Origin: Thermosediminibacter oceani DSM 16646
GTDB lineage: Bacteria > Bacillota > Thermosediminibacteria > Thermosediminibacterales > Thermosediminibacteraceae
Length of the DNA: 64,000 nucleotides
Direction: 5' to 3'
Assembly (NCBI RefSeq): GCF_000144645.1
Contig: NC_014377.1
Location: forward strand, 1,054,001 to 1,118,000
Of this stretch, positions 8,283 to 18,439 are shown one piece after another (position 1 is the first letter of the stretch; each line of letters begins with the position of its first letter). The notes below the pieces were generated by a model. The model was not told the origin of the DNA and did not search any database. It saw only the letters and a program-made list of their open reading frames with translations. Both the position numbers and the translations under genes were made by a program.

Positions 8283-9362
8283 ATGGCAGAGCTGGAGCTG
8301 CTTGTGGCTCTGAATATGATACCCAATCTGGGTGCCGTGCGAATCAGAGAGTTATTAAATTATTTTCAAACTTACTCCGATTTTATGAACGCAACAAGAA
8401 CTCGGTTGCTGGAGGTCCCGGGGATAAGCGAAAAGATATGCGACGTTATTCTGGAATACAAAAAAAGGGTAAACCCTTATGAAGAGATAAAAAGGGCAGC
8501 TAAACTCGGAGCAAAATTTTTAACTCTGGATGACGAAAGATATCCACAGCTGTTAAAGGAAATTTACGATCCGCCGCCCGTACTTTATGTCCTTGGAGAA
8601 GTGGCGGTTCTTAACCTCGAGGCCGTAGCGATTGTGGGGACCAGGAAACCAACCCCTTACGGCAGAAAGATTGCGGAACAAATGGCGCGGGAGCTGGCAT
8701 CACTCGAAATAAATGTGGTCAGCGGAATGGCCCGGGGAATTGATTCCATCGCCCATAAAGGCGCGCTCGAAGCCGGGGGGACGACCACGGCGGTTTTAGG
8801 ATGCGGCATAGACATAGTTTATCCTCCGGAAAATTACAATCTTATGGCAGAAATAATTAAAGCGGGCTGTGTGATAAGCAGTTTTCCTATGGGTTTCAGG
8901 CCCCTGCCTTCGAATTTTCCAGCGCGAAACCGCATCATAAGCGGTCTTTCTAAAGGAACGCTGGTGGTAGAGGCCGCTGAAAAAAGCGGATCCTTGATTA
9001 CCGCTGATTTTGCTCTGGATCATGGCAGGGAGGTTTTTGCGGTACCAGGCAGTATCTTCAGCCCTTACAGCCGGGGAACCCATAAGCTTATAAAACAGGG
9101 AGCAAAGCTGGTCGAAAACGTAGACGATATCCTGGAAGAACTAAATTTGAGAAAAAGCGCTGGAGTTGATATGGAAAAAGGTTCTGTGATCAGCCTGGAG
9201 GAAATGGAAGTGCTGAATCTGATTGATTATCATCCTACAAACGTAGAGGTCGTCGTCCAGAAGACCGGTAAAGCCCCTCAAGAAATTAATGCGATCATAA
9301 CCCGTCTCCAGCTGAAGGACTTGATAGCGTCTCTGCCGGGAGGATATGTCATGAGAGTTTGA
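8283..9362 (+). CDS. dprA: DNA-processing protein DprA
   Basis: DprA binds incoming single-stranded DNA and loads RecA during natural transformation. The 359 residues show an N-terminal helix-hairpin-helix region (about 5-65), a Rossmann-like core with VAIVGTRKPTPYGRK, GMARGIDSIAHKGAL and FPARNRIISGLS, and a small C-terminal winged-helix domain (about 300-359). A GAGGGA ribosome site lies just before the ATG. The order dprA-topA-trmFO matches Bacillus. With yifB/comM nearby this suggests retained transformation capacity, but no com pilus genes are in the window. Confidence 0.95.
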   Translation: MAELELLVALNMIPNLGAVRIRELLNYFQTYSDFMNATRTRLLEVPGISEKICDVILEYKKRVNPYEEIKRAAKLGAKFLTLDDERYPQLLKEIYDPPPVLYVLGEVAVLNLEAVAIVGTRKPTPYGRKIAEQMARELASLEINVVSGMARGIDSIAHKGALEAGGTTTAVLGCGIDIVYPPENYNLMAEIIKAGCVISSFPMGFRPLPSNFPARNRIISGLSKGTLVVEAAEKSGSLITADFALDHGREVFAVPGSIFSPYSRGTHKLIKQGAKLVENVDDILEELNLRKSAGVDMEKGSVISLEEMEVLNLIDYHPTNVEVVVQKTGKAPQEINAIITRLQLKDLIASLPGGYVMRV

Positions 9363-9371
9363 GGTGATGAT

Positions 9372-11456
9372 ATGGCTAAATCTCTGATAATTGTTGAGTC
9401 TCCAGCTAAAGCAAAGACTATCAGCCGATTCCTCGGGAAAGAATATAGAGTTGCTGCATCCATGGGCCATGTACGGGATCTGCCGAAAAGCAAGCTGGGA
9501 ATCGATATAGAAAAAGGCTTTGTACCGAAGTATATAACCATCCGCGGCAAGGGGTCTATAATCGAAAACTTGAGAAAAGAGGCTGCAAAAGCTCAGAAGG
9601 TCTTGCTCGCCACCGACCCCGATAGGGAGGGTGAAGCTATATCTTGGCACTTGGCGCACCTTCTCGACATTCCACCCGAGACCCCTTGCAGGGTGGAGTT
9701 CCACGAAATAACGAAGACCGCTGTTTCCGAATCCCTGCGGCACCCCCGAAAGATAAACATGAATCTAGTGGATGCCCAGCAGGCGAGGAGGATATTGGAC
9801 CGTCTGGTAGGGTATAAGATAAGCCCGATTCTGTGGCGCAAGGTTAAATGGGGATTAAGTGCCGGACGGGTTCAGTCGGCGGCGGTCAGGATGATATGCG
9901 ATAGAGAAAAAGAGATAGCTGAATTTGTACCGGAAGAATACTGGACAATTGAGGCGGAACTTGCAGATCGACCTGACGGCAGTAGCTTTAAGGCGAAACT
10001 CCATTCTCGGGGCAATGAAAAAATAAACCTGAAGAACAGGGAACAGGTGGAAAAAATTGTGGCCGATCTGCAAGATCAGGTATTTGTGGTCATGGAGATT
10101 AAAAGAGGCGAAAGGCGCCGCAACCCCGCACCTCCTTTCACTACCAGTACCATGCAGCAGGAAGCGGCCAGAAAGCTGGGTTTTACCGCCAAGAAGACTA
10201 TGATGATAGCCCAGCAACTTTACGAAGGCCTTGATATCAAGGGGGAGGGCACCGTTGGTCTCGTAACTTATATAAGGACCGATTCAACCCGGATCTCTGA
10301 ACAGGCTCAGAAAGAAGCAAAAGAATATATTAAAGCCAATTACGGCTCCGAGTATGTAGCGGAAAGCATGTCGGTTAAAAAGGCCAAAAAAAACATACAG
10401 GATGCCCATGAGGGCATAAGGCCGACTTCGGTTTTCCGCCATCCTGACTCTATTAAGGATTCCTTAACTTTAGACCAGTACAAGCTTTATAAGCTGATAT
10501 GGGAAAGGTTTTTAGCAAGTCAGATGGCACCGGCGGTATACGATACCGTTTCGATAGATATAAAAGCCGGCTCTTACATTTTCAAAGCTTCCGGTTCGAC
10601 TCTCAAATTTACGGGTTTTATGGCCGTGTATATAGAAGGAGCCGATGAGGAAACCGAAAAAGACGAAGGGACTCTGCCCATTCTCGAACAAGGGCAAAAG
10701 CTTACGCTCTTAAAAATTATGCCCGAACAGCACTTTACGCAGCCGCCACCGAGATTTACTGAGGCTATGCTGGTAAAGGCGCTTGAAGAAAAAGGTATCG
10801 GCCGTCCGAGCACCTATGCGCCAATAATCGACACTATACAAAAAAGAGGTTATGTAAAAAAAGAAAAAGGAAGGTTTAAACCGACGGAACTAGGGCAACT
10901 TGTGACGGAAATATTAAAGGAGTACTTTAGCGATATAGTTGACCTGGATTTTACTGCGGAAATGGAAAACCAGCTGGATAAAATAGAAGCAGGAGAAGAG
11001 AATTGGCAGAAAATTATCGAGTCCTTCTACAGACCCTTTGAGGAAAAGCTCAAGATAGCCGAAGAGAAAATTGAGGAAGTGAAAATTGAAGATGAAGTTA
11101 CCGAGGAAAAATGCGAGCTTTGCGGCAGAAATATGGTAATAAAACACGGCAGGTACGGGAAATTTATGGCGTGTTCGGGATTCCCTGAATGCAAAAATAC
11201 AAAGCCATTACTCGAAGAAACCGGCGTAAAATGCCCTGTATGCGAAGGGGTAATCGTCGTCAGAAAGTCCAAGAAGGGGCGAAAGTTTTACGGCTGCAGC
11301 AATTATCCCAATTGCGAATTCGTAACGTGGGATCCGCCCAGCGAAACCCCGTGCCCGCGCTGCGGGGGTTTGATGGTTGTAAAGTCAACAAAGAGCGGCA
11401 AGATAACGGCATGCACTAACACGGAATGCGGTTACAAAGACCAGGTTGAGGGGTGA
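9372..11456 (+). CDS. topA: DNA topoisomerase I (type IA)
   Basis: The enzyme relaxes negative supercoils by cutting one strand. The 694 residues contain the Toprim domain ([14 protein letters not shown] with Glu9; [13 protein letters not shown] with Asp82 and Asp84), the catalytic tyrosine at 300 in [10 protein letters not shown], and two to three C-terminal zinc-ribbon modules from about 575 onward ([35 protein letters not shown]). It starts 9 bases after dprA with AGGTGATG as ribosome site, so it is co-transcribed. It is a typical full-length Firmicute TopA. Confidence 0.97.
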   Translation: MAKSLIIVESPAKAKTISRFLGKEYRVAASMGHVRDLPKSKLGIDIEKGFVPKYITIRGKGSIIENLRKEAAKAQKVLLATDPDREGEAISWHLAHLLDIPPETPCRVEFHEITKTAVSESLRHPRKINMNLVDAQQARRILDRLVGYKISPILWRKVKWGLSAGRVQSAAVRMICDREKEIAEFVPEEYWTIEAELADRPDGSSFKAKLHSRGNEKINLKNREQVEKIVADLQDQVFVVMEIKRGERRRNPAPPFTTSTMQQEAARKLGFTAKKTMMIAQQLYEGLDIKGEGTVGLVTYIRTDSTRISEQAQKEAKEYIKANYGSEYVAESMSVKKAKKNIQDAHEGIRPTSVFRHPDSIKDSLTLDQYKLYKLIWERFLASQMAPAVYDTVSIDIKAGSYIFKASGSTLKFTGFMAVYIEGADEETEKDEGTLPILEQGQKLTLLKIMPEQHFTQPPPRFTEAMLVKALEEKGIGRPSTYAPIIDTIQKRGYVKKEKGRFKPTELGQLVTEILKEYFSDIVDLDFTAEMENQLDKIEAGEENWQKIIESFYRPFEEKLKIAEEKIEEVKIEDEVTEEKCELCGRNMVIKHGRYGKFMACSGFPECKNTKPLLEETGVKCPVCEGVIVVRKSKKGRKFYGCSNYPNCEFVTWDPPSETPCPRCGGLMVVKSTKSGKITACTNTECGYKDQVEG

Positions 11457-11460
11457 AATT

Positions 11461-12774
11461 ATGGAAAAAGTAAAAGTAATAGGCGGAGGTCTGGCAGGAT
11501 GTGAAGCGGCCTGGTATATTGCGAATATGGGCTTTAAAGTTGAACTGTACGAAATGAGACCGGTAAGGTCGACGCCTGCCCATCATACCGATAAGCTGGC
11601 CGAGCTGGTGTGCAGCAATTCCTTGAGGTCCAATGAACTGACCAATGCTGCGGGGCTTTTAAAAGAAGAGATGCGCCTTTTGGGGTCGCTTATTATAAAA
11701 AAAGCTGAGGAAAACAGCGTCCCTGCGGGAGCGGCCCTTGCCGTAGACAGGGAAAAATTTTCTAGCGCTGTGACTTCTGCCATCCAAGAACACCCGCTGA
11801 TTGAAGTCTGCAGGAAAGAGGTGGATCATATACCGGAACCTCCTGCGATAATAGCAACAGGCCCCCTCACTTCGGATTCCCTATCCAAAGCGATTAGCCA
11901 ACTGCTGGGCAAGGAATACCTTTACTTTTACGATGCCGCCGCCCCGATTATTACGGCGGACTCCATAGATTGGAATATCGCTTTTTGGGGCTCCAGGTAC
12001 AACAAAGGCGATGAAGATTATGTGAATTTGCCCATGACCGAAGAAGAGTACATGGAGTTCTACAATGAACTGATAAACGCAGAAGTTCACCCTCTGAAGG
12101 AATTTGAAAAACCCGTATTTTTCGAGGGATGCATGCCCATCGAGGTAATGGCAAGGAGAGGGCCGAAGACATTGCTTTTCGGCCCGCTAAAACCCGTTGG
12201 GATAATAGATCCGAGAACCGGTAAACAACCCTATGCCGTTGTTCAGCTGAGGAAGGAAAATAGAGAAGGTACCCTTTTTAATATTGTAGGCTTCCAGACC
12301 AGCCTGAAATGGCCGGAACAGAAAAGGGTATTCAGCAAAATTCCGGGGTTGAAAGATCCGGAATTCGTCCGATACGGTTTTATACACAGAAATACGTTTA
12401 TCATGAGTCCCAAATTTATGCAGCCCTGGCTTGAGCTGAAAACGACCTCCGGGTTGTTTTTTGCCGGGCAGATTACCGGAGTCGAAGGATATATAGAATC
12501 GGCAGCGTCGGGCATAGTTGCGGGTGTAAATATGGTACGCCGGTTGAAAGGGCTGGACCCCATTACATTTCCCTTGGAAACTGTTGTGGGATCCCTTTGC
12601 CATTATATAACTTCAGCTGACCCCAAGAATTTCCAGCCGATGAAGGCCAATTTTGGAATACTTCCACCGCTAGAGGAGAAGGTTAAATCGAAAAAAGAGC
12701 GAAACCATCGACTTGCCCAACGCTCTATAAAGATTTTGAGGGAATTTATTGCTGTTAATAAATTGATGGTATAA
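11461..12774 (+). CDS. trmFO: Methylene-THF--tRNA (uracil-54-C5)-methyltransferase TrmFO
   Basis: TrmFO makes ribothymidine-54 in tRNA using methylene-THF and FADH2. The 437 residues begin with the FAD dinucleotide fold ([15 protein letters not shown]), followed by the signature CSNSLRSNE and a C-terminal [18 protein letters not shown] at 11446 is in frame, but GAGGGGTG lies just before the ATG at 11461, which is taken as the start. The ATG is 4 bases after the topA stop, implying translational coupling. In B. subtilis the same gene (gid) follows topA. Confidence 0.96.
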   Translation: MEKVKVIGGGLAGCEAAWYIANMGFKVELYEMRPVRSTPAHHTDKLAELVCSNSLRSNELTNAAGLLKEEMRLLGSLIIKKAEENSVPAGAALAVDREKFSSAVTSAIQEHPLIEVCRKEVDHIPEPPAIIATGPLTSDSLSKAISQLLGKEYLYFYDAAAPIITADSIDWNIAFWGSRYNKGDEDYVNLPMTEEEYMEFYNELINAEVHPLKEFEKPVFFEGCMPIEVMARRGPKTLLFGPLKPVGIIDPRTGKQPYAVVQLRKENREGTLFNIVGFQTSLKWPEQKRVFSKIPGLKDPEFVRYGFIHRNTFIMSPKFMQPWLELKTTSGLFFAGQITGVEGYIESAASGIVAGVNMVRRLKGLDPITFPLETVVGSLCHYITSADPKNFQPMKANFGILPPLEEKVKSKKERNHRLAQRSIKILREFIAVNKLMV

Positions 12775-12829
12775 TTTGGCTATTCAAAAAAATTTAACAT
12801 AAAATTTAAAAATAATTTAGAATTTAATC

Positions 12830-12858
12830 TTGCATAAAAACAAATGTTGTGGTAGTAT
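12830..12858 (+). promoter_or_regulatory. Probable promoter of xerC-hslVU-codY
   Basis: TTGCAT (12830-12835) and TAGTAT (12853-12858) have a 17-base spacer and lie 30 bases before the xerC start. The AT-rich 113-base gap after trmFO supports a separate promoter here. Confidence 0.5.
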
Positions 12859-12887
12859 AGTATTTGTTCACCGCGAGGTAGATAAAT

Positions 12888-13784
12888 GTGGAAAACCATG
12901 CGATTGACAGTTTTCTAACTTATATTAGTGCAGCGAAAAACCAATCGCCGAACACCTTAAAAGCCTATGCTAACGACTTGGGGCAGTTTATCGAATATTT
13001 GGAACAAAATAAAATATCTAAAACGAAGACCCTAAACGACATCACCCATCTAGACATTCGCGGATTTTTAGCCTATCTTAAGGAAAGCGGCGCATCCAAA
13101 AAAACTATCGCGCGTAAGCTCTCTGCCATAAGGAGCTTTTTTAGGTACCTTAGCACAGAAGGCCTGGTTTCAGAGGACCCGACAAAGATGGTTCAAGGGA
13201 TGAAATTACCCAAAAAATTGCCTCTCTTTTTGTATCCGGCTGAGATTGAGGCTTTGCTTTCGGCGCCCGGGCAGGATGTGCTGGGCATCAGGGATAGAGC
13301 AATAATGGAACTTTTGTACGCTACCGGAATGAGGGTAAGTGAACTTGTTTCACTAAAACTCAAAGATGTCAATCTGGGTGCGAACTTCATTATAGTGTTC
13401 GGTAAAGGTTCGAAGGAGAGGGTGGTGTTTTTCGGGTCAAAAGCTGCTGAAAGTCTTGAAGAGTACTTGAGAAAAAGCAGGCCGTACCTTGTAAAAAATT
13501 TAACGTGCGATTATTTGTTTTTAAACAAGAATGGGACCAGGTTGACCGATAGAAGCGTAAGAAGGATAATAGATAAGTACGTTAAATTATTGTCGTTGAA
13601 CGCCAAAATCAGTCCTCACACTCTAAGACATACTTTTGCAACCCATATGCTGAATAACGGAGCGGATTTAAAGACTGTTCAGGAGTTGCTGGGCCATGTG
13701 AGCTTGTCTACGACGCAGATCTACACTCATGTTACAAAAGAAAGGCTGAAAGAGGTCTATGACAAAGCCTTTCCTCACTCGTGA
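12888..13784 (+). CDS. xerC: Tyrosine recombinase XerC (CodV-like)
   Basis: This site-specific recombinase resolves chromosome dimers at dif. The 298 residues comprise an N-terminal SAM-like core-binding domain (about 1-90) and a catalytic domain with all six active-site residues: Arg149, Lys175, His244, Arg247, His270 and the nucleophile Tyr279. The start is GTG with GAGGT 8 bases upstream; an overlapping ATG at 12886 is out of frame. It heads the xerC-hslV-hslU-codY block, the same order as codV-clpQ-clpY-codY in B. subtilis, so orthology to CodV is likely. Confidence 0.93.
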   Translation: MENHAIDSFLTYISAAKNQSPNTLKAYANDLGQFIEYLEQNKISKTKTLNDITHLDIRGFLAYLKESGASKKTIARKLSAIRSFFRYLSTEGLVSEDPTKMVQGMKLPKKLPLFLYPAEIEALLSAPGQDVLGIRDRAIMELLYATGMRVSELVSLKLKDVNLGANFIIVFGKGSKERVVFFGSKAAESLEEYLRKSRPYLVKNLTCDYLFLNKNGTRLTDRSVRRIIDKYVKLLSLNAKISPHTLRHTFATHMLNNGADLKTVQELLGHVSLSTTQIYTHVTKERLKEVYDKAFPHS

Positions 13785-13800
13785 AAAGGGGGAAAGCCGG

Positions 13801-14331
13801 ATGTTCTCCGCTACCACCATAGTAGCTGTTGTTAACAAAAAGGGAGCCGCCATAGCCGGCGACGGTCAGGTGACTTTTGGGGAAAATACCATAATGAAGC
13901 ATCACGCGAAGAAAATAAGAAAAATATATAACGGCCGGGTACTCGCAGGTTTTGCGGGTTCTGTGGCCGACGCGGTGACCCTTTTCGAAAAGTTTGAAGG
14001 AAAACTGGAGGAATTTCACGGTAATCTGGTAAGGGCCGCTGTAGAACTTGCAAAGGAATGGCGTACCGATAGAATGCTGAGAAAACTGGAAGCTCTGCTG
14101 ATTGCGGCTGATAGGGAGCACATACTTATAATTTCGGGTAACGGCGAAGTTATTGAACCCGATGATGGCATAGCGGCTATCGGTTCGGGAGGGCCGTACG
14201 CTCTGGCGGCTGCTAGGGCTCTTGCCCGCTTTACCGATTTACCTGCTGAGAAAATCGTGGAAGAAGCTTTAAAAATAGCTGCAGATATTTGTGTATATAC
14301 GAATGACTTCATATCCGTTGAAGCTCTGTAA
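13801..14331 (+). CDS. hslV: ATP-dependent protease subunit HslV (ClpQ)
   Basis: HslV forms the proteolytic double ring of the HslUV protease. The start at 13801 is chosen over an in-frame upstream ATG at 13759, because AAAAGGGGG (about 13785-13791) precedes it and the protein then begins [10 protein letters not shown], the normal HslV N-terminus. The nucleophile would be a threonine of the TT pair, exposed by processing. Other family marks are [23 protein letters not shown] and [15 protein letters not shown]. Length (176) is normal. It lies 16 bases after xerC and 14 before hslU. Confidence 0.95.
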   Translation: MFSATTIVAVVNKKGAAIAGDGQVTFGENTIMKHHAKKIRKIYNGRVLAGFAGSVADAVTLFEKFEGKLEEFHGNLVRAAVELAKEWRTDRMLRKLEALLIAADREHILIISGNGEVIEPDDGIAAIGSGGPYALAAARALARFTDLPAEKIVEEALKIAADICVYTNDFISVEAL

Positions 14332-14345
14332 GGAGGGGGGTTCTC

Positions 14346-15755
14346 TTGGAGGATTTAACTCCCAGGAAAATAGTGGAAGAATTAGATAAATACATAGTTG
14401 GTCAGGAAGAAGCTAAAAAGTGTGTTGCGATAGCCCTTCGCAATAGATACAGGAGGCAAAAGCTATCAAAAGAACTACAAGAAGAGATAATGCCCAAGAA
14501 TATCCTGATGATAGGACCTACCGGAGTGGGCAAGACCGAAATTGCGCGGCGGCTCGCAAAACTCGTGAACGCTCCGTTTGTCAAAGTCGAAGCGACGAAA
14601 TTCACAGAAGTTGGCTACGTGGGGCGCGATGTGGATTCAATGGTAAGAGACCTGGTGGAAACATCTATCAGAATGGTGAAAATGGAAAAAATCGAACAGG
14701 TAAAAGACAGGGCCCGGGAACTGGCGGATTTGAGGATAGCGGAAATCCTGCAGCCGGATCCGGTAAAGACTACCAACTTTAGGAATCCACTGGAGGCCCT
14801 TTTTGGAAACTTATCGAAAGTAGATTTCGATGAGAAAGATGAAGAATACGAGTCCAGGATAAAAATTGCCAGGGAAAAGCGAAAGGCTCTCCTCGAGGAT
14901 ATAAAATCAGGTAAGCTTGATAACGAAATGATAGAGATAGAAGTGGAAGACAATTCACCACCGGTCTTAGAGGTGTTTTCAAACTCCGGCATTGAGGAGA
15001 TGGGAATAAACTTCCAGGATTTGTTTGGTGGCATTCTCCCCAAGCGCAGAAAGAAGAAAAAGCTAACGATTGCAACAGCGAGGAAGATAATGACGCAAGA
15101 AGAAGCCCAAAAGCTAATTGATATGGACGAAGTCGTAACCGAAGCCATAAAGAGAGCCGAAGAGACCGGGATTATCTTTATAGACGAAATAGACAAAATA
15201 GCTGGCAGAGAGCAAAGTACGGGCCCCGATGTATCGAGAGAAGGGGTTCAGAGGGACATACTTCCAATCGTGGAAGGATGTACAGTTGTAACCAAATACG
15301 GCCCTGTAAAGACAGACCATATCCTGTTTATTGCAGCCGGCGCCTTCCACGTTTCAAAGCCCTCGGATCTTATACCGGAATTACAGGGAAGATTCCCAAT
15401 TCGCGTTGAGCTCAAGAGCCTATCCAAGGAGGATTTAAAAAGGATTTTGGTTGAACCCAAGAATTCCTTGATAAAACAGTATAAGGCTTTATTGGAAACT
15501 GAAGGTATAAAAATCCATTTTACGGAAGATGCTATTGATGAAATAGTAAGCTCGGCAGTATACGTAAACCAGCAGAACGAAAATATAGGGGCAAGGAGAC
15601 TTCACACGATCATGGAAAAGCTCCTGGAAGATATATCTTTCAATGCTTCAGAAATTAGGGCCGAAGTCAGTGAAGTTGTCATAGACAGGAGCTACGTCAG
15701 TGAAAAATTAAGGGATATAGTGAAGGATAAGGATTTGAGTATGTACATTTTATAA
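14346..15755 (+). CDS. hslU: HslU (ClpY) ATPase subunit
   Basis: HslU is the AAA+ unfoldase that feeds substrates to HslV. The 469 residues begin [17 protein letters not shown], with Walker A GPTGVGKT at 57-64 and Walker [11 protein letters not shown] near 275. A charged insertion (I) domain occupies about 110-230, and the C-terminus includes [20 protein letters not shown]. The start is TTG, directly after a very strong AAGGAGGGGGG. Translation is likely coupled to hslV. Confidence 0.96.
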   Translation: MEDLTPRKIVEELDKYIVGQEEAKKCVAIALRNRYRRQKLSKELQEEIMPKNILMIGPTGVGKTEIARRLAKLVNAPFVKVEATKFTEVGYVGRDVDSMVRDLVETSIRMVKMEKIEQVKDRARELADLRIAEILQPDPVKTTNFRNPLEALFGNLSKVDFDEKDEEYESRIKIAREKRKALLEDIKSGKLDNEMIEIEVEDNSPPVLEVFSNSGIEEMGINFQDLFGGILPKRRKKKKLTIATARKIMTQEEAQKLIDMDEVVTEAIKRAEETGIIFIDEIDKIAGREQSTGPDVSREGVQRDILPIVEGCTVVTKYGPVKTDHILFIAAGAFHVSKPSDLIPELQGRFPIRVELKSLSKEDLKRILVEPKNSLIKQYKALLETEGIKIHFTEDAIDEIVSSAVYVNQQNENIGARRLHTIMEKLLEDISFNASEIRAEVSEVVIDRSYVSEKLRDIVKDKDLSMYIL

Positions 15756-15805
15756 CCGAGTTTATAACTAATTTTATAAAAAATCGTAAAAGGAGGAAAT
15801 ATATA

Positions 15806-16591
15806 ATGAGCAGGGATTTGTTAGAAAAAACAAGGAGGATCAATAAATTATTACAAAGATCGGCGGGATACCCCGTAGACTTTAATGAGGTTTGCAAAAT
15901 CCTAAGCGAAGTGCTGCATGCTAACGCTTATGTTGCCAGCCGTAAGGGGAAGGTTTTGGGCTATGCTCTCTTAAACGACTACGATTGTGACGTGTTCCAG
16001 AACCGGGTTCTCGAAGAGAGAATGTTCCCGAAGGACTATAACGACAAATTGTTGGAAATCCATGAGACAAGGCCAAACATACCTCAGGATGAGCTCGAGT
16101 GCGTTTTTGATCGTGATTCCCGGTGCCCCCATCCCGAAAAGCTCGTTACAATCGTACCGATAAACGGTGGCGGAGAGAGATTGGGTACACTCGTTTTAGC
16201 GAGATTCGGTGAGAAGTTTACCGACGACGACCTGGTGCTCGCAGAATATAGCGCAACAGTAGTTGGAATGGAGATACTAAGATCAAAAACTGAAGAAATT
16301 GAGGAGGAAGCCCGTAAAAAAGCGGTTGTCCAGCTGGCGATTGGAACATTGTCTTTCTCCGAACTGGAGGCTGTGCAGCACATATTTGAAGAGCTGGACG
16401 GTAACGAGGGTCTACTGGTGGCGAGCAAGATCGCCGATAGGGTAGGAATAACGCGATCTGTCATAGTTAACGCTTTAAGAAAGCTTGAAAGTGCAGGAGT
16501 TATTGAATCAAGATCCCTCGGTATGAAGGGAACCTATATAAAGGTGCTTAATGATAAGCTATTAGAAGAACTTAAAAAAGTCCGTTCATAA
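15806..16591 (+). CDS. codY: GTP-sensing pleiotropic repressor CodY
   Basis: CodY represses nutrient-acquisition genes, and often motility genes, when GTP and branched-chain amino acids are plentiful. The 261 residues have an N-terminal GAF domain (about 1-155), a helical linker, and a C-terminal winged helix-turn-helix with the nearly invariant [20 protein letters not shown] (206-225) and [17 protein letters not shown] precedes the ATG. In B. subtilis codY lies directly before the fla/che operon, as here; an IS element has since entered the junction. Its own terminator hairpin was the IS target. Confidence 0.97.
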   Translation: MSRDLLEKTRRINKLLQRSAGYPVDFNEVCKILSEVLHANAYVASRKGKVLGYALLNDYDCDVFQNRVLEERMFPKDYNDKLLEIHETRPNIPQDELECVFDRDSRCPHPEKLVTIVPINGGGERLGTLVLARFGEKFTDDDLVLAEYSATVVGMEILRSKTEEIEEEARKKAVVQLAIGTLSFSELEAVQHIFEELDGNEGLLVASKIADRVGITRSVIVNALRKLESAGVIESRSLGMKGTYIKVLNDKLLEELKKVRS

Positions 16592-16592
16592 A

Positions 16593-16615
16593 ATGCGTGA
16601 AAAAATTTCACGCAT
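16593..16615 (+). repeat. Target-site duplication of IS copy A (codY terminator stem), left
   Basis: The 23-base stem-loop (10-bp arms ATGCGTGAAA/TTTCACGCAT, 3-base loop) sits 1 base after the codY stop and lacks a T-run here. An identical copy lies at 18211-18233 on the other side of the IS. Confidence 0.9.
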
Positions 16616-16627
16616 CAGCTTGTAGAC

Positions 16628-16667
16628 AAAGCCGCTTTTAGGATGCATAACCTAAAAGCGGCTTTTT
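16628..16667 (+). terminator. Inward-facing hairpin at IS copy A distal end
   Basis: A perfect 15-bp stem (AAAGCCGCTTTTAGG with CCTAAAAGCGGCTTT) ends in a T5 run when read on the plus strand. Transcripts leaving codY into the element would terminate here, replacing the T-run separated from the original terminator. Confidence 0.65.
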
Positions 16668-18098
16668 GTTGAAGGCGAAGAAAATTTTTAAGAAAAACGA
16701 ATGTAAAGCGGGGACTGTTGGCGGAAACGTTCCCCGTCTTTTCTTCCATAAAGCCAGCTTTTTTAAATTCATGCATGCGAAAAGAAGCGTGAGGTAATGT
16801 CCAACTTTCCTCAAGCCTCGTAGATTTGTATAGCGCATGCCATGCTTTTCCTTCGCATCGGCAAATACCCGCTCGATGGTCTGGCCGCGCATTTTGTATA
16901 GTTCTTTACCCCATTGGGTGTGTCTTATATCTTCCGCTATTTCTATGTAATGCTCCCATATATGCCGAGTTATGATTTTTGTGTAATTTTTACTTTTGGT
17001 GCACTGTAGGCGCATGGGACATTTACAGCATATTTGGGGGTTGCTCCTATATTCCCGGTATCCCGCCCGGTTGGTGGTGCTGTATTCTAATATTTGGTTG
17101 TTGGGGCATATGTAACAATCATAATATTCGTCATAGACGTATTCGCGTTTTTTAAAGTAGCCATCTTTGGTCATCGGCCTCTTGTAGGGCATAACGGGAA
17201 GCGCTCCTGCCTCAATGATTTCTCTGCATATCCCGGGGGTTTTGTAGCCTGCATCAACCACTACCGCCTCTATTTTAGAAAATTTATCGTTTACTTCTTG
17301 AAATAAATCGGAGAATACCTGGCTGTCATGAACATTTCCAGGTGCTATTTTGACACCAAGGACAAAGTTGTTCCGGTCACAGGCTACAGAAGCTGTGTAG
17401 GCAAAGCAGCGCTCTTTTTCCCCTTTTTGAAACATCCCACTTTCAGGATCTGTGGTGCTTACCCTGACTTTTTTAGAGCTATTTTCTCCTTTGTTGTTAT
17501 CGTCATCATCATCTTCTTCTTCAAAGGGCTTTTTACCGTTTGCTTCCCGTTCGGCGTTGATTTCTTTTAAAAGTTCTTTCTTATATTTTTGAGTCCGTTG
17601 CTTAGCGACTTTCTCGATATATTTATTCTTATTGGCACTGGCTTTTATGTGAGTAGCATCGATAAATACTGCATCTGTTTTAACAAACCCGCATTCTATT
17701 GCTTCCATCAACACCCGCTCGAATATCTTTTCAAATAGATCACTTTCCTTAAACCGCCGTTCATAGTTTTTTCCAAAAGTTGAAAAGTGAGGTATTTTTT
17801 CTTGTAATCCATAGCCTAAAAACCAACGGTAAGCTACATTGACTTCTACTTCTCTGATGGTTTGGCGCATGGAGCGGATTCCATACAATGCTTGGAGCAT
17901 GAGTAGCTTAATTAACACTACCGGGTCAATACTAGGTCTTCCTGTATTTTCGCTATATAGGTCTTTTACTTCTTCATATATGAAACTAAAGTCGATGCTT
18001 TCTTCTACAGCTCTAAGGAGATGGTCTTGAGGCACCAGGCTATCGATGCTTACTAATTCTACTTGCTTTATTATTTCTCTATTTTTCTTCGTTAACAT
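16638..18098 (-). CDS. IS1182-family DDE transposase (copy A)
   Basis: The transposase is 486 residues from the ATG at 18098; a GTG 15 bases further upstream is also in frame. The GTGGGG just before suits the ATG. It has an N-terminal DUF772-like domain (PSIDPVVLIKLLMLQALYGIRS), DDE acidic residues in VFIDATHIKASAN, VVVDAGYKTP and ERVFADAKEKHGM, an acidic linker EEEDDDDDNN, and zinc-ligand-like cysteines (CYICPNN, CCKCPMRLQC). The stop codon lies inside the terminal hairpin. The frame is intact, so the element may be active. Confidence 0.93.
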   Translation of the reverse strand: MLTKKNREIIKQVELVSIDSLVPQDHLLRAVEESIDFSFIYEEVKDLYSENTGRPSIDPVVLIKLLMLQALYGIRSMRQTIREVEVNVAYRWFLGYGLQEKIPHFSTFGKNYERRFKESDLFEKIFERVLMEAIECGFVKTDAVFIDATHIKASANKNKYIEKVAKQRTQKYKKELLKEINAEREANGKKPFEEEDDDDDNNKGENSSKKVRVSTTDPESGMFQKGEKERCFAYTASVACDRNNFVLGVKIAPGNVHDSQVFSDLFQEVNDKFSKIEAVVVDAGYKTPGICREIIEAGALPVMPYKRPMTKDGYFKKREYVYDEYYDCYICPNNQILEYSTTNRAGYREYRSNPQICCKCPMRLQCTKSKNYTKIITRHIWEHYIEIAEDIRHTQWGKELYKMRGQTIERVFADAKEKHGMRYTNLRGLRKVGHYLTLLFACMNLKKLALWKKRRGTFPPTVPALHSFFLKIFFAFNKKPLLGYAS

Positions 18099-18210
18099 TT
18101 CATCGCCCCACAATATTTTTGTATCTTCTTTAATTTTACTAAAAAGCTGATGATTTTTGTACTACCTTTTGCAAAAAAAGACTGTCGACAGTTACTTTGT
18201 CGACAGTCTG

Positions 18211-18241
18211 ATGCGTGAAAAAATTTCACGCATTTTTTTTT
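18211..18241 (+). terminator. Original codY terminator, displaced by IS (right target duplication)
   Basis: The same 23-base stem-loop as at 16593 is followed here by nine T residues counting its last base. Before the insertion this was the codY terminator. It now separates the IS from the flagellar leader. Confidence 0.88.
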
Positions 18242-18258
18242 ATAGTACAAAAGTATGA

Positions 18259-18287
18259 TATGCAATTTTATCCAAGTATGTTATAAT
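18259..18287 (+). promoter_or_regulatory. Promoter of fla/che operon
   Basis: A perfect TATAAT lies at 18282-18287. The -35 at 17 bases (TATGCA, 18259-18264) is weak, so an activator or another factor may contribute. Transcription would begin near 18294, just before the riboswitch. Confidence 0.55.
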
Positions 18288-18303
18288 ATTGACACAAATA
18301 GAC

Positions 18304-18399
18304 AGGATATACCTTAAAAGGAAAACTTATCCGAAAAGAAAGTCGCAAAGCTCTAGGGTTAAAGCATTTCAATGTTAGCCTGACAAGTTGCTGAAGGTA
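18304..18399 (+). promoter_or_regulatory. Cyclic di-GMP-I (GEMM) riboswitch aptamer
   Basis: The segment fits the GEMM-I layout: P1 TACCTT (18310-18315) with AAGGTA (18394-18399), a first hairpin GGAAAACTT...AAG capped by a GAAA-containing loop, the junction GTCGCAAAGC, a second hairpin around GGGTTAAAGCATT/AATGTTAGCC, and the closing GTTGCTGAAGG. The same class stands before the flgB operon in Clostridioides difficile, where it turns transcription off. A terminator follows at 18416. It would tie flagellar gene transcription to c-di-GMP. Confidence 0.85.
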
Positions 18400-18415
18400 A
18401 TGGAGAAAGGCAAAT

Positions 18416-18439
18416 CTATCCTAGTCAGGATAGTTTTTT
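18416..18439 (+). terminator. Riboswitch-controlled terminator in fla/che leader
   Basis: CTATCCT (18416-18422) pairs with AGGATAG (18427-18433) over a 4-base loop and is followed by T6. The left arm could instead pair with AGGATA at 18304-18309, at the 5' edge of the aptamer, which is a plausible alternative fold. The region 18440-18543 shows no further signal apart from the flgB ribosome site. Confidence 0.85.

Larger units (their letters stand above)
16616..18210 (-). mobile_element. IS1182-family insertion sequence, copy A (1595 bp)
   Basis: The boundaries come from comparing the two copies and the flanking duplications. The ends are imperfect inverted repeats (CAGACTGTCGACAAAG against CAGCTTGTAGACAAAG, 13 of 16 identical). 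A 23-bp direct repeat, the full stem-loop of the codY terminator, flanks the element. One transposase gene fills it, on the minus strand. Each end contains an inward-facing hairpin: 11-bp arms next to T7 at the transposase-proximal end (about 18173-18208), and 15-bp arms at 16628-16665 at the other. The copy at 47748 has the same length and four amino-acid differences in the transposase, so transposition was recent. Confidence 0.93.

Noticed and set aside
13759-13800. Extended HslV N-terminus from the upstream in-frame ATG
   Set aside because: It would bury the catalytic threonine, overlaps xerC, and has no ribosome site; the ATG at 13801 has one.
14402-15460. Long open frames on the minus strand inside hslU
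   Set aside because: They are shadow frames of a well-conserved gene with hydrophobic, low-complexity translations and no start signals.
17094-18030. Open frames antisense to the transposase (also at 48388-48864)
   Set aside because: They recur only because the IS is duplicated, have no ribosome sites and show no protein-like features.
18289-18317. TTGACA at 18289 as -35 of the flagellar promoter
   Set aside because: No -10 lies at 16-18 bases, and such a start would cut into the riboswitch P1 helix.
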